Source: Theodoxus fluviatilis
Lineage: Eukaryota > Mollusca > Gastropoda > Cycloneritida > Neritidae
Assembly (NCBI GenBank): GCA_034096865.1
Contig: JAWQFJ010008247.1
Location: forward strand, 5,001-34,483
Direction: 5' to 3'
Length of the DNA: 29,483 bases
The translations under genes and the position numbers were made by a program. Below the pieces are notes generated by a model. It saw nothing but the letters and a program-made list of their open reading frames with translations, had not been told where the DNA came from and did not search any database. This document shows positions 1 to 10,604 of this stretch, one piece after another. Positions within the stretch are counted from its first letter, which is position 1. Each line of letters begins with the position of its first letter.

Positions 1-165
1 TACGCTATTCGTAAGAGGCGAATAACTAGAGACACCGTGACTTGATTAGCGTTTACTCCAAACTGTTCTAAAGATTTCGTGCTTAATGGCCTTACATAGC
101 CTACTAAGGCTGATAGGCCGTAAAACACCAACCAACCAACCAACCAATCAACCAACCAATCACCT
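1..165 (+). mobile_element. SINE-like repeat, copy 1, cut by window start
   Basis: The 3' part of a dispersed repeat that recurs at 344-500, 11358-11530, 15278-15443 and 26217-26440. Shared blocks are GTAAGAGGCGAATAACTAG, GTGCTTAATGGCCTTACAT and AAGGCTGATAGGCCGTAAAAC. It ends in a short (CCAA)n tail with CAATCAACC variants at about 129-165. The 3' end folds as nested stems: AGCC pairs with GGCT inside GGCC pairing with GGCC. The 5' end lies outside the window, so no target-site duplication can be tested. No RNA polymerase III A or B box is evident, so calling it a SINE rests on size, copy number, tail and the duplication seen at copy 5. Confidence 0.75.
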
Positions 166-343
166 CAAAAATCTCTTTAAGTCATTCATCCTTTGTCTGC
201 AGAACGTATGTCGCATATCGAGTTCGCCTTGAGAACTTTGATATGAAATCTTCCACCACACCACTTTCACTGTCCAATGAGTGCAGTGTATCTTATATCA
301 GATTTGCACATTTTCACATCTATTCGTCTTTTCCTTCTCACAC

Positions 344-500
344 TGTCACGTCTTTTCAATCTCCTGCACGATGCGTATGAGACGAATGACTAGGGAACTT
401 TTATCTAGACTTGCCCTTGCCTTGACTTGGCCAGCTCCAATGATTCTCGTGATCAACAACCTTACATAGCATACGGAGGCTGATAGGCCGTCAACTCTCA
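344..500 (+). mobile_element. SINE-like repeat, copy 2, old and diverged
   Basis: This segment aligns with the same repeat but with many substitutions: ACGAATGACTAGGGAAC matches GCGAATAACTAGGRAC, and CCTTACATAGCATACGGAGGCTGATAGGCCGT matches the 3' end in two adjoining blocks. The tail is no longer a clean tandem repeat and has become a pyrimidine-rich stretch. It ends about 30 nt before the 3' splice site of the exon at 528, so the old tail supplies much of that polypyrimidine region. Confidence 0.6.
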
Positions 501-527
501 TTCATCTCAACTCTTCTCTTCCCACAG

Positions 528-804
528 GACATGGAGAGGGAGATGAACTTCAAGCGGACCGAGTCCAGCTTCAAGCGCAAGTCCAAGCGCGAGAAGAAGA
601 AGGAGAAAAAGAAGGAGAAGGAAAAGAAGGAGAACGGCGAGGGGGAGGCCCATGGCGTGGCAGAAAGACTGTACCAGGATCTGCCAGAGACCAGCTTCAC
701 CAGAAGCATCTCCAACCCAGAGGCCGTCATGCGGCGCCGACGCCAGCAGAAGATCGAGAAACGCATGCAGCAAATGCGAGGCCAGGATGGGGGTCCTGAC
801 CAAG
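528..804 (+). CDS. Internal exon of an unidentified lysine-rich protein
   Basis: This is the best host exon in the window. A 3' splice site (pyrimidine-rich, ending CCCACAG at 527) precedes it, and a donor CAAG|GTGAGA follows at 805. The 277-bp segment is open and ends in phase 1 if it begins with the GAC codon. The peptide of about 92 residues starts DMEREMNFKRTESSFKRK, has a run of Lys/Glu/Arg (about residues 17-42), then LYQDLPETSFTRSISNPE, then a basic stretch with MRRRRQQKIEKRMQQ that could be helical. Codons are GC-rich at third positions, unlike the AT-richer surroundings. The Ser-rich RSISNPE next to an Arg cluster resembles a phosphorylation or 14-3-3 type site in cytoplasmic signalling proteins, but I do not recognise the family. 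Neighbouring exons are not visible, so the rest of the gene lies beyond long introns. Confidence 0.62.
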
Positions 805-907
805 GTGAGACCCTTTCTCTGGTCGTGGCGTGCTTGTGGTGGTAATGGTCTTGTTTGTGTTCGTGCGTGCTCGAATTCGTGCTCGTCGTGTGTAGAGTGA
901 ATGAACG

Positions 908-908
<1 letters not shown>

Positions 909-948
<40 letters not shown>

Positions 949-1047
949 AGTGAGTGAGTGAGTGAGTGAGTGAGTGAGTGAGTGAGTGAGTGAGTGAGTG
1001 AGTGAGTGAGTGAGTGAGTGAGTGAGTGAGTGAGTGAGTGAGTGAGT

Positions 1048-1094
<47 letters not shown>
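909..1094. repeat. Compound microsatellite (TG)n-(TGAG)n-(AG)n
   Basis: (TG)n at 909-945 passes into 26 uninterrupted TGAG units (947-1050) and then (AG)n to 1094. The lack of interruptions in the tetranucleotide part suggests recent expansion. Reading frames that cross it are artefacts of the repeat. Confidence 0.97.
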
Positions 1095-1097
<3 letters not shown>

Positions 1098-1378
1098 CGT
1101 TTGCATTGGTATTTAAAGATGTGACTGTGTATACAATGTATGTGTCTGCATCTGTGTTTCTACCTCTCCCATTGTATGTTGCTGTCACTCAGTTGATTGA
1201 TCTTCCTCTTTTGAGGATCTGTGTCTCTTTCTGTCTTTCCTCAATTTCCATATGTTTGTGCTCATCTGCCCGTTCGTCTCTCTGTCCTTCTGTTCCTCCT
1301 CCCCCTTCCTCCCCCTCTCTCTGTCTCTCGTTTGTTTTTTCTCTTCTTCTTTTTTTCTCTCTCACTCCCCCTTCCTCT

Positions 1379-1380
<2 letters not shown>

Positions 1381-1440
<60 letters not shown>
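1381..1440. repeat. (GT)30 microsatellite
   Basis: Sixty bases of perfect GT dinucleotide follow a CT-rich stretch at 1205-1375. Alternating purine-pyrimidine DNA of this length can adopt Z-form under supercoiling. Confidence 0.98.
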
Positions 1441-1442
<2 letters not shown>

Positions 1443-2711
1443 CATGTACGTGAGCGCGCTCCTTCTTATCTGGGTATGATCAGCATGCAGTTCTTTGTCG
1501 CCGTTCTTTTCTCTCAAGAATTATTTTGTGGACTCCGCCATTTTTAGACAACACTGCGTGCGTCATCACTGCCATTGAGAAGAAAGATGTCGGTAAGGCC
1601 ACCTAGGTAGGCAGGCGTGGTTGGACTGGAAGCACAGGGCAGTTGGTCTCTGTAGTCCATCAGATGGTCAGGTCAGAACAGGGTCACAGGGACATCAACT
1701 ACTGACTCACATACCCGACTCCAGGTGTCGTCTGTCTGTCTTGATGGCTGGAGACAGACACTCGAGAAAGGAAGACCTATAACATGTACAGAGAAAGTGG
1801 TGACTAAGGTGTTGACTGACCTTGTTGCCATCTGATTTTCAACTCTGACCCTTTGATTCGATCTTGATTAGTGCTGCTTGAGACAAGATTCCAAACTCTG
1901 TTGTCTTGAGAGGAATGGCTGCCTCAGCTTTCTTGAAGAGTATCTCCCTACTGCCGTTTTCTGTCAAGTGACTGTTGGTACGTGTCCCTGACGTCTGTTG
2001 GTGTTAAGTATCAAGGGTTTGGTTCGGCATTGGACTGTCACAGGGGTATAACGTTACAGGGATGTGCTGGATCTTGCGAACACTTGCAAGTTGTCGGATC
2101 AGTAATTTGAAGCCAAAACTCCTGTAGTGGTGCGGAATTCTTTCCCTGGATTTTACCTTGTCGCCACAGACATTAAAGCAGGATTTACAGTTTAGTTTGT
2201 ATCATATTTCACTGTTGTGGTTGACATTTGAATGTGCGCTGTTTACTATTGCACGTACTTATTTGGAGTTTTCGAGGAGCACTGATTCGATTCGAGTTTT
2301 TACGACAGGCTTTGAAGGTAATATTTTCTTTAAGAGTAGTGCAATGATATTTTCTACGAAAAGCTAGTTTGAGATATGGCAGAGGCTTTGTTGAAATTAA
2401 ATATGGTTCCTTCCTTGACTTAACTGCTATTAAAAGCAGATGGCATGCTTTTGTTGATGTTGGCGTGGACTTAATAAGGGTTAAATTCAACATAGAACAG
2501 CGTTTATCTGGAAGCTAGATGGTCATAGCACGTTGTGATATATCCATTTTCAGTATTTCAATTATGACACTGTTTCTAAAAGAAGAATGACATCCCCCCA
2601 GCTGCACATGAAAAGCAAAGAAGAAAACATGCACTATACCCACAGAGATCGTAGTAAAGGAAGGACTGTTGTCCAATGAAAGCGATAGTTTCTATCTAGG
2701 ACAGCGATTAT

Positions 2712-4082
2712 GTGAATGACTGTGACGGTGCGGAAATGGGCCGCGTTCAAGTAGGTCTCTCTTCGAAGGCCTGCGCAGAGCTACATTTCACCTACAACGT
2801 CGTTCAGGCCTACGCAGAGCTACATTTCACCTACAACGTCGTTCAGGCCTACGCAGAGCTACATTTCACCTACAACGTCGTTCAGGCCTACGCAGAGCTA
2901 CATTTCACCTACAACGTCGTTCAGGCCTACGCAGAGCTACATTTCACATACAACGTCGTTCAGGCCTACGCAGAGCTACATTTCACATACAACGTCGTTC
3001 AGGCCTACGCAGAGCTACATTTCACCTACAACGTCGTTCAGGCCTACGCAGAGCTACATTTCATCTACAACGTCGTTCAGGCCTACGCAGAGCTACATTT
3101 CACCTACAACGTCGTTCAGGCCTACGCAGAGCTACATTTCACCTACAACGTCGTTCAGGCCTACGCAGAGCTACATTTCACCTACAACGTCGTTCAGGCC
3201 TACGCAGAGCTACATTTCACCTACAACGTCGTTCAGGCCTGCGCAGAGCTACATTTCACCTACAACGTCGTTCAGGCCTACGCAGAGCTACATTTCACCT
3301 ACAACGTCGTTCAGGCCTACGCAGAGCTACATTTCACATACAACGACGTTCAGGCTTGCGCAGAGCTACATTTCACATACAACGTCGTTCAGGCCTACGC
3401 AGAGCTACATTTCACCTACAACGTCGTTCAGGCCTGCGCAGAGCTACATTTCACCTACAACGTCGTTCAGGCCTACGCAGAGCTACATTTCACCTACAAC
3501 GTCGTTCAGGCCTGCGCAGAGCTACATTTCACCTACAACGTCGTTCAGGCCTACGCAGAGCTACATTTCACCTACAACGTCGTTCAGGCCTGCGCAGAGC
3601 TACATTTCACCTACAACGTCGTTCAGGCCTGCGCAGAGCTACATTTCACCTACAACGTCGTTCAGGCCTGCGCAGAGCTACATTTCACCTACAACGTCGT
3701 TCAGGCCTGCGCAGAGCTACATTTCACCTACAACGTCGTTCAGGCCTGCGCAGAGCTACATTTCACCTACAACGTCGTTCAGGCCTACGCAGAGCTACAT
3801 TTCACCTACAACGTCGTTCAGGCCTACGCAGAGCTACATTTCACCTACAACGTCGTTCAGGCCTACGCAGAGCTACATTTCACATACAACGTCGTTCAGG
3901 CATACGCAGAGCTACATTTCACCTACAACGTCGTTCAGGCCTACGCAGAGCTACATTTCACCTACAACGTCGTTCAGGCCTACGCAGAGCTACATTTCAC
4001 CTACAACGTCGTTCAGGCTTCGCAGTCGAGTCGTCTAAGGCCGAGTGTAGCTGAGTGTCAGACAGCGCCCGTGGAGTTGTAG
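2712..4082 (+). CDS. Open frame across the 39-bp minisatellite, doubtful gene
   Basis: An ATG-initiated frame of 456 codons is made of a 19-residue leader, 32 copies of a 13-residue unit AYAELHFTYNVVQ (Tyr2 alternates with Cys) and a 21-residue tail that ends at TAG. The unit is a multiple of three, so one open unit opens the whole array. The other two forward frames are also open through the array (units QSYISPTTSFRPT and RRATFHLQRRSGL), whereas all three reverse frames contain a stop in every unit. No signal peptide, splice sites or promoter were recognised. The frame with the Thr/Ser/Pro-rich unit would suit a mucin-like protein, but it has no ATG. I treat this as a repeat with coincidental open frames unless transcripts show otherwise. 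Confidence 0.2.
   Translation: MNDCDGAEMGRVQVGLSSKACAELHFTYNVVQAYAELHFTYNVVQAYAELHFTYNVVQAYAELHFTYNVVQAYAELHFTYNVVQAYAELHFTYNVVQAYAELHFTYNVVQAYAELHFIYNVVQAYAELHFTYNVVQAYAELHFTYNVVQAYAELHFTYNVVQAYAELHFTYNVVQACAELHFTYNVVQAYAELHFTYNVVQAYAELHFTYNDVQACAELHFTYNVVQAYAELHFTYNVVQACAELHFTYNVVQAYAELHFTYNVVQACAELHFTYNVVQAYAELHFTYNVVQACAELHFTYNVVQACAELHFTYNVVQACAELHFTYNVVQACAELHFTYNVVQACAELHFTYNVVQAYAELHFTYNVVQAYAELHFTYNVVQAYAELHFTYNVVQAYAELHFTYNVVQAYAELHFTYNVVQAYAELHFTYNVVQASQSSRLRPSVAECQTAPVEL
2769..4016 (+). repeat. 39-bp minisatellite, 32 tandem copies
   Basis: Thirty-two head-to-tail units of exactly 39 bp, starting GCCTACGCAG and ending GTCGTTCAG, with no length variants over 1,248 bp. Each unit junction usually makes a StuI site (AGGCCT). 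Substitutions are few: TAC/TGC, ACC/ACA, one ATC, one GAC, one GCA and one GCT. The TGC variant is clustered in the middle of the array, first alternating with TAC and then in a block of five, as expected from unequal crossing-over or slippage. Near-identity points to recent homogenisation. Confidence 0.98.
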
Positions 4083-5360
4083 CCTGACCTCATCCCTGGT
4101 TGCCCGGTATTCTGTCCATCACTGAAGCAGGAAATAGATCTGGATCATGGCCAAGGCATATGCTGAATTTTACAAGGGTGACAGTTAGCGCGATTTTTCA
4201 CTGGACACAGTCTCACTGCACCGGATATAGGCATCCTTGCCATTCGCGGTTATCGCTATGGTATAAATTCCCAGCAAGATGCATTCTTAGAAATGTGCAC
4301 ACGCAGTGTAAGACTGTCTACTTTTTTCCCCTCAATCTTTCACAATCTAGAAACGGTTTAGAAACGATTCTTTGACAGCAAAACAACAGAAACAACGACC
4401 CCCTACCGCACCCCACCCACCCTACGTTAATTATTCTCATGCTTTTTCCGGGATGAGTTAACAGGAACTTTCGTACAATAAATACATATGTCATCCCCGT
4501 TTTGTGGAAAACTGATTTGCCTTAGAATCGGGAAACAGGAAACATGGGATTTGGTTTAATGTATCATATTTTCTCAAATTGTTCTCTTCAGAGAATTTGT
4601 TTTCGTTCTTTTTGTTCTTTCATCTTTTGTTTCTCACTGGTTTACGATTGGCATTCAGCAATGTCGTGCTTTTTCTGCTAAAATACTCGCGATTCGGAAA
4701 CACGTTTTTACGAAATACTACTACTGCACTGATGCGACAAATAATACTGTCAAAAGAGATATTCACTTGCACAAGTCATAGAAATTTAACATGGCAATAC
4801 TCAGAATGGTCTCTCTGTGAATTGGGTCATGCCTTTTCCGTTTGTCCTTCAAGATTATGTAGGCTACACGTTCCTCCTCTGTACGCAACGCAAACACTAG
4901 GGTCGTCTTCGCCAGTTTTAACTAAGGGCCATGTTGGTTGTTGTCTCTGCTGTTGTACGTTGTCGTCGTGATCAGGAGTCCGTGGAGCCAGTTTTTTCTT
5001 GTGGCGACAGTGTTTGACATTGATGCCACTGCAAACGTGTGTGCTGTGAAAAAACGACTTCAAACAGCCCAAGAAATGGCCAGAGTATTTTCAGTTAAGC
5101 CTCGTTTGCTCAGAGAAGTGGGGCGTGCCGAGGTGGGTGAAAAGCAGCTTGACCTCTGAGGAATTTATATTGACTTTGCAGTCCCGGTGCTCGGGCGCTG
5201 TCACGACGCCACGGCTGGAGGCGAAACATTTAGATACTGGGACGTGAAGTGTGCAGAAGTGGAGGAAGTTCTTGTCCTGACCGTTGGTCATGTGTGTCTG
5301 TATTGTTATTTGTTGTTGTTGTTTTTTGTTTGATGGTGGTGCTGGTGATGTTAATGATGA
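4083..5360. other. No gene recognised
   Basis: AT-rich unique-looking sequence. Several reading frames of 60-130 codons occur on both strands, but none shows a recognisable domain, good splice borders or consistent codon use. No mobile element ends were found. Confidence 0.45.
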
Positions 5361-5769
<409 letters not shown>

Positions 5770-6503
5770 TTCCCTTACCGCTGCTCCTTCACCCAGTGCC
5801 GTCTCTCTTCTCGTTTTTCTCCTGACTCAACAATGTCGCCTGCTTCGTTTTTCCTTTTTTTTAATTCTTCCTTCTTCTCTCACTGGATCTCTTCCCAAAT
5901 TTTCCCCATTTGCTGCCAGGTACGTTGTGGGTGCCTGTTTGAGGGTAGGAATGTGTAGAGCCGGACAAGGGTGAGACTGAAGTAGAGCGGGAAAGGGAAG
6001 CTCACTTCTGCAATCCTAAGCATGCATCGAGGAGCTGTTGGGCAAACGGCAGGAGAAGGTGATGTATTGCAAACGGAAATGGGCCCCCAGCCTTGAGGGT
6101 CATCTCCACAGCTCTTTGCAGCGTGGCCCGGGGTGCCCTTGTCCTTGAGACCAGTATCCCTCAAGGCAGCCCGTCTTTTCCTCCTCTTGAGATCGTATGG
6201 AGACCAGCGAGGATTTACGGACGATGGTATCGTATCTCGGAGATGTCAACAGTCAATCGTTTTAAGAAGGAAAACTTGGGAGGGCTTTTGACGTTTTCAA
6301 GTTCGTCGCGATTCTTTTGGCTGATAGTGATACAGGCCAGTGTTTGCTGAGATTAGTCATGCCTGTTGAAGTTTTTCGCTATTGTATTGTATGATTACAG
6401 GCCAACGTTTGCTGAAAAATTAGGTAATGCTTGTCTCATACTTTTCGTCGCATCTTGCATATACGTGCCCTTGCTCTGAAGAAGATCGTGGTCTCCCGGG
6501 GAG

Positions 6504-6508
<5 letters not shown>
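5770..6508. other. No gene recognised, one inverted repeat
   Basis: Unique-looking sequence. The only structure seen is a perfect 10-bp inverted repeat, GCCTTGAGGG at 6090-6099 and CCCTCAAGGC at 6158-6167, with a second partial left arm CCTTGAG at 6142-6148 that could compete for the same right arm. No reading frame is convincing. Confidence 0.4.

Positions 6509-6572
<64 letters not shown>
6509..6572. repeat. (AG)32 microsatellite
   Basis: A perfect dinucleotide run followed by a G-rich border (GGGGGGGAGGAGG). No retroposon end is recognised on either side here, unlike several other GA tracts in the window. Confidence 0.97.
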
Positions 6573-6578
<6 letters not shown>

Positions 6579-7074
6579 AGGAGGAGAAGCATGCCGCCAC
6601 ATCGTTTCGCGCCAAAATACTGACATCCGAAACATTAATTGTTTCGTTACAAATCCTCCGCAGACACTGGCATTCAGTACGCCTGAATACAGGGATTACG
6701 ATAAAACCCGCTTCCGGTGGGAATGGAGGCAAGAGGACCTAGCTCATGACCCTCGCTACAAGAGGCAAGGGGACCTAGCTCATGACCCTCGCTACAAACT
6801 TTGTTCCGCCCCTTGCCACTGACACGACTTGTAGTTGTACCCAGCCTGGCCGCGATCTGCCTGCTGCCTCACCCGATACTTGGCTCGCTATGACTTTGAT
6901 TGCTACAAACCATTCGCTTTACTGCCTCCAAAGAAGTGGTTACGAATATTATACGGGCCATGCATGTTTTCAACCTGTTCCAGAACTAAGAGGCATGAGT
7001 TTTTGCGAGTATGACCCAACGTTGGTTAAAGGGATGGGTGATTGAATATCAATACAAGCATATGCATCGTCAAA
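6573..7074. other. No gene recognised, contains a tandem duplication
   Basis: Unique-looking sequence. A forward frame through 6660-6822 reads EYRDYDKTRFRWEWRQEDLA before the duplicated unit and ends soon after. It is too short and lacks clear splice borders, so it is not called as an exon. Confidence 0.35.
6726..6797 (+). repeat. 36-bp tandem duplication
   Basis: Units 6726-6761 and 6762-6797 differ at one position (AAGAGG against AAGGGG). The unit includes CTAGCTCATGACCCTCGC. The period is a multiple of three, so a frame through it repeats DLAHDPRYK. Confidence 0.95.
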
Positions 7075-7261
7075 CATGCACATGCACGCACCTACGCGCG
7101 CACGCTTATGCGCGCGCGCACACACATACACACGCATGCACGCACGCACACACATACGCACAAACACACACACACGCACGCGCGCGTTCACCCACGCGCG
7201 CCCGCGCACACACACACACACTTTCACCTACTTTCTCTCACTCTCTCTCTCTCTCTCTCTC
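7075..7261. repeat. Imperfect (AC)n/(CG) tract passing into (CT)n
   Basis: An irregular alternating purine-pyrimidine stretch with ACGC, CGCGCG and ACAC blocks (7075-7221), then a CT-rich link and (CT)n at 7241-7261. The CT tract is the 5' border of the retroposon fragment that follows. Confidence 0.9.
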
Positions 7262-7918
7262 AGAGCCGTGGGTAAGCCCCATACTTCTCGCAATGTTCCA
7301 TTTAAAAAATATCATATTTCAAATGTCGCGAATGTTGAATTTGAGTCTACTCTTGCTGCTGCTGCACGGAATGCACGAGCTACAACACCCACACCCACTG
7401 ATCAGAACGCCGCTGTGACCTCTGACCTTCCCGACGAACACACTGACTTGATCAAAGGAAATGAAGAGGATCTTCCCAGCCAGATACCAACAACTGATCC
7501 TGAAAACAAGAAAACTTGCTCCCTGCTGTTATCGACATCCAGAGAGACAACGACTGAGGACATCGGGGCGGCTATCAACAACTTCATGAAAGAGCTAAGA
7601 GAAGGCGTGTCACAATGCAAGCAGAACGTGATGGAAACGAGACGTGACACAGCTGCTGCCTCTATTCCACGTTGTGAAGGAGACGCACTCGATGAGCCTC
7701 TGAAACCACACAGATCTCCCTCTGCACCACCACCAGCTACAGATTCCGCCGACGAAGCCGACGGTTCCAAGTCTGAGACTCCTACAGCCTCAACAGTTCG
7801 TTTTCGCCTACGATCACCAACACGACATCATGGCAGGGCTGATGACGTCGGCAGACCGAGAAGGCGGAGCGAGTGTGTAGCCTCCAGACAGCAATCTGCA
7901 CGGACTTCACGAAAGTGA
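7262..7918 (+). CDS. Partial retroposon-derived reading frame, function unknown
   Basis: This frame is open from the (CT)n border to a TGA at 7916-7918 and is followed by a retroposon-type 3' UTR. It starts RAVGKPHTSRNVPFKKYHIS and contains a possible helix (ANNFMKELREG-like, about residues 100-115), then a long Ser/Thr/Pro/Asp-rich, probably disordered region. The C-terminus is basic, with VRFRLRSPTRHHGR and RPRRRSEC. The true start is lost in the 5' truncation: the frame continues upstream through the simple repeat only by chance. It could be the C-terminus of a LINE ORF2 or an ORF1-like nucleic-acid-binding protein. No zinc knuckle or reverse transcriptase motif is visible, and no other copy of this coding part is in the window. 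Confidence 0.4.
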   Translation, partial: RAVGKPHTSRNVPFKKYHISNVANVEFESTLAAAARNARATTPTPTDQNAAVTSDLPDEHTDLIKGNEEDLPSQIPTTDPENKKTCSLLLSTSRETTTEDIGAAINNFMKELREGVSQCKQNVMETRRDTAAASIPRCEGDALDEPLKPHRSPSAPPPATDSADEADGSKSETPTASTVRFRLRSPTRHHGRADDVGRPRRRSECVASRQQSARTSRK

Positions 7919-8040
7919 TCTGCAGATAGACTTTTCGCGTTCGTCTACGCGCCGCGCCCCACTTCCCATTACTGGTGACCAGTACTGATGAAATGTATTT
8001 TATGTTTCGTGCCAAACGCGCTCTCTACCCTTTTGTAATG

Positions 8041-9213
<1,173 letters not shown>

Positions 9214-9272
<59 letters not shown>
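9214..9272. repeat. (AG)n microsatellite
   Basis: A perfect dinucleotide tract of about 58 bp. The left flank TTTTTATTGAT and the right flank GTGTGAAATAAAG are suggestive of retroposon ends but are too short to assign. Confidence 0.96.
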
Positions 9273-9274
<2 letters not shown>

Positions 9275-9409
9275 TGAAATAAAGACGTCATTGGGTGTCA
9301 ATTAATTGACGCAGGTACAAAGGGCTGTGATTGCATGTGCACGTGTAGAATGCAGTCCTGCTTTCGCTGAAGCTCAGGAATGTATGGACACATAACGTTC
9401 TCACGCACA

Positions 9410-9524
9410 CTAGCACACACGCACGCTCACACACCCACGCTACTAACCACACTCCCTCTTGCAACGTGCAACAAGCACGTACGCACGTGCGTTCACACGC
9501 GCTCAAAGCGATACCAAATACACA

Positions 9525-9591
<67 letters not shown>

Positions 9592-9623
9592 ACTCTTACT
9601 CCTCCTCCTCCTCCTCCTCCTCC
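9410..9623. repeat. Imperfect (CA)/(CT)n/(CTC)n tract
   Basis: Irregular CACGC/CACAC sequence (9410-9527) is followed by (CT)n at about 9528-9587 and eight CTC/CTT-type units near 9599-9623. 9624-9850 is a pyrimidine-rich then purine-rich link without a gene. Confidence 0.92.
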
Positions 9624-9850
9624 CCCTCTCCCCACCCCACTCCCATCCCCCGTCGCTCGCAATCCCCTCGGCTGCACACTGACAGCAGGGGTTGAGCTAA
9701 TCCCGTTTGCTCAGTGCCGGAAGAGTGTGGAGTAAGCAATGTAGACTGTAGACACAGAAGGGAGGGAAGGGTGAGAGAGCGAGGAAATTGGGGAGTGGGA
9801 TGTGGTGTGGGGGGAGGGGGGGGGTCACCTACATGCGCTCGCTCACACAT

Positions 9851-9928
<78 letters not shown>

Positions 9929-10225
9929 GCAGGCAGACAGATATACAAGCAGGCAGGCAGGCAGACACACAGAGGCAGGCAGACAGATAGACAAGCAGGC
10001 AGGTAGGCAGACACACACACACACACATACACATACAGACACACACACACAGACACACAGACAGACACACACAGACAGACAGACACACAGACAGACACAC
10101 ACAGACAGACAGACACACACACACACACACATACAGACACACACATACAGACAGACACACAGACAGAGACACACACATACAGACAGACACACAGACAGAC
10201 ACACAGACACACAAACACACAGACA
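9851..10225. repeat. (CA)n passing into CAGG/CAGA/CACA mosaic
   Basis: (CA)36 at about 9852-9924, then a 46-bp imperfect duplication (AGAGGCAGGCAGACAGAT at 9925 and again at 9971), then a mosaic of ACAC and AGAC units to 10225. The mosaic suggests repeated slippage and local duplication. Long Cys/Val or His/Thr frames across it are artefacts. Confidence 0.95.
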
Positions 10226-10294
10226 TGATGACCTGGTAGGCATTGCAGAAACTTCCAGAAATTAATACAATCATATGCATGTGGACTGCGCGGA

Positions 10295-10297
<3 letters not shown>

Positions 10298-10339
<42 letters not shown>

Positions 10340-10340
10340 G
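10298..10340. repeat. (AG)n followed by a G12 run
   Basis: (AG)15 at 10298-10328 abuts a 12-base G tract. Confidence 0.93.
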
Positions 10341-10567
10341 ACGACAGCAGGACGTGGGATGGCTGCATACCTGAGATAGTCCGCTCATCCCCGTAAAGCC
10401 AGAGCGCCAGCCTCCCTGCATTGCTGTCTCTCCCGTCACTATCCCACCCCCAGCCCCCCGTCATCTCTCCCCCTCTCTCAGTCAGCTCTCACTCCCTCCA
10501 CTCGTGTCTTTAATACAAAGTCACATCTTCTCTTGCAGTCTCTCCTTTCCTTACGCGCATGGCGTGC

Positions 10568-10604
<37 letters not shown>

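Larger units (their letters stand above)
805..2711. other. Probable intron or intergenic DNA with microsatellites
   Basis: Apart from the compound GT/TGAG/GA tract and the 60-bp GT tract listed separately, no exon, RNA gene or recognisable mobile element is seen. The stretch 1442-2711 is unique-looking, moderately AT-rich and carries only short chance reading frames. Confidence 0.5.

Noticed and set aside
4579..5072. Overlapping frames of 130 and 81 codons on opposite strands
   Set aside because: No recognisable motifs, no splice borders and no codon bias. The lengths are not exceptional for this much sequence.
7982..8020. TATTTTATG near the retroposon 3' end as a TATA-type promoter
   Set aside because: It lies just before the polyadenylation signal in a 3' UTR, with no downstream gene.
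7985..8025. CTGATGA in the retroposon 3' UTR as a possible hammerhead ribozyme core
   Set aside because: No stem II followed by GAAA and no closing stem III with a cleavage triplet could be found nearby.
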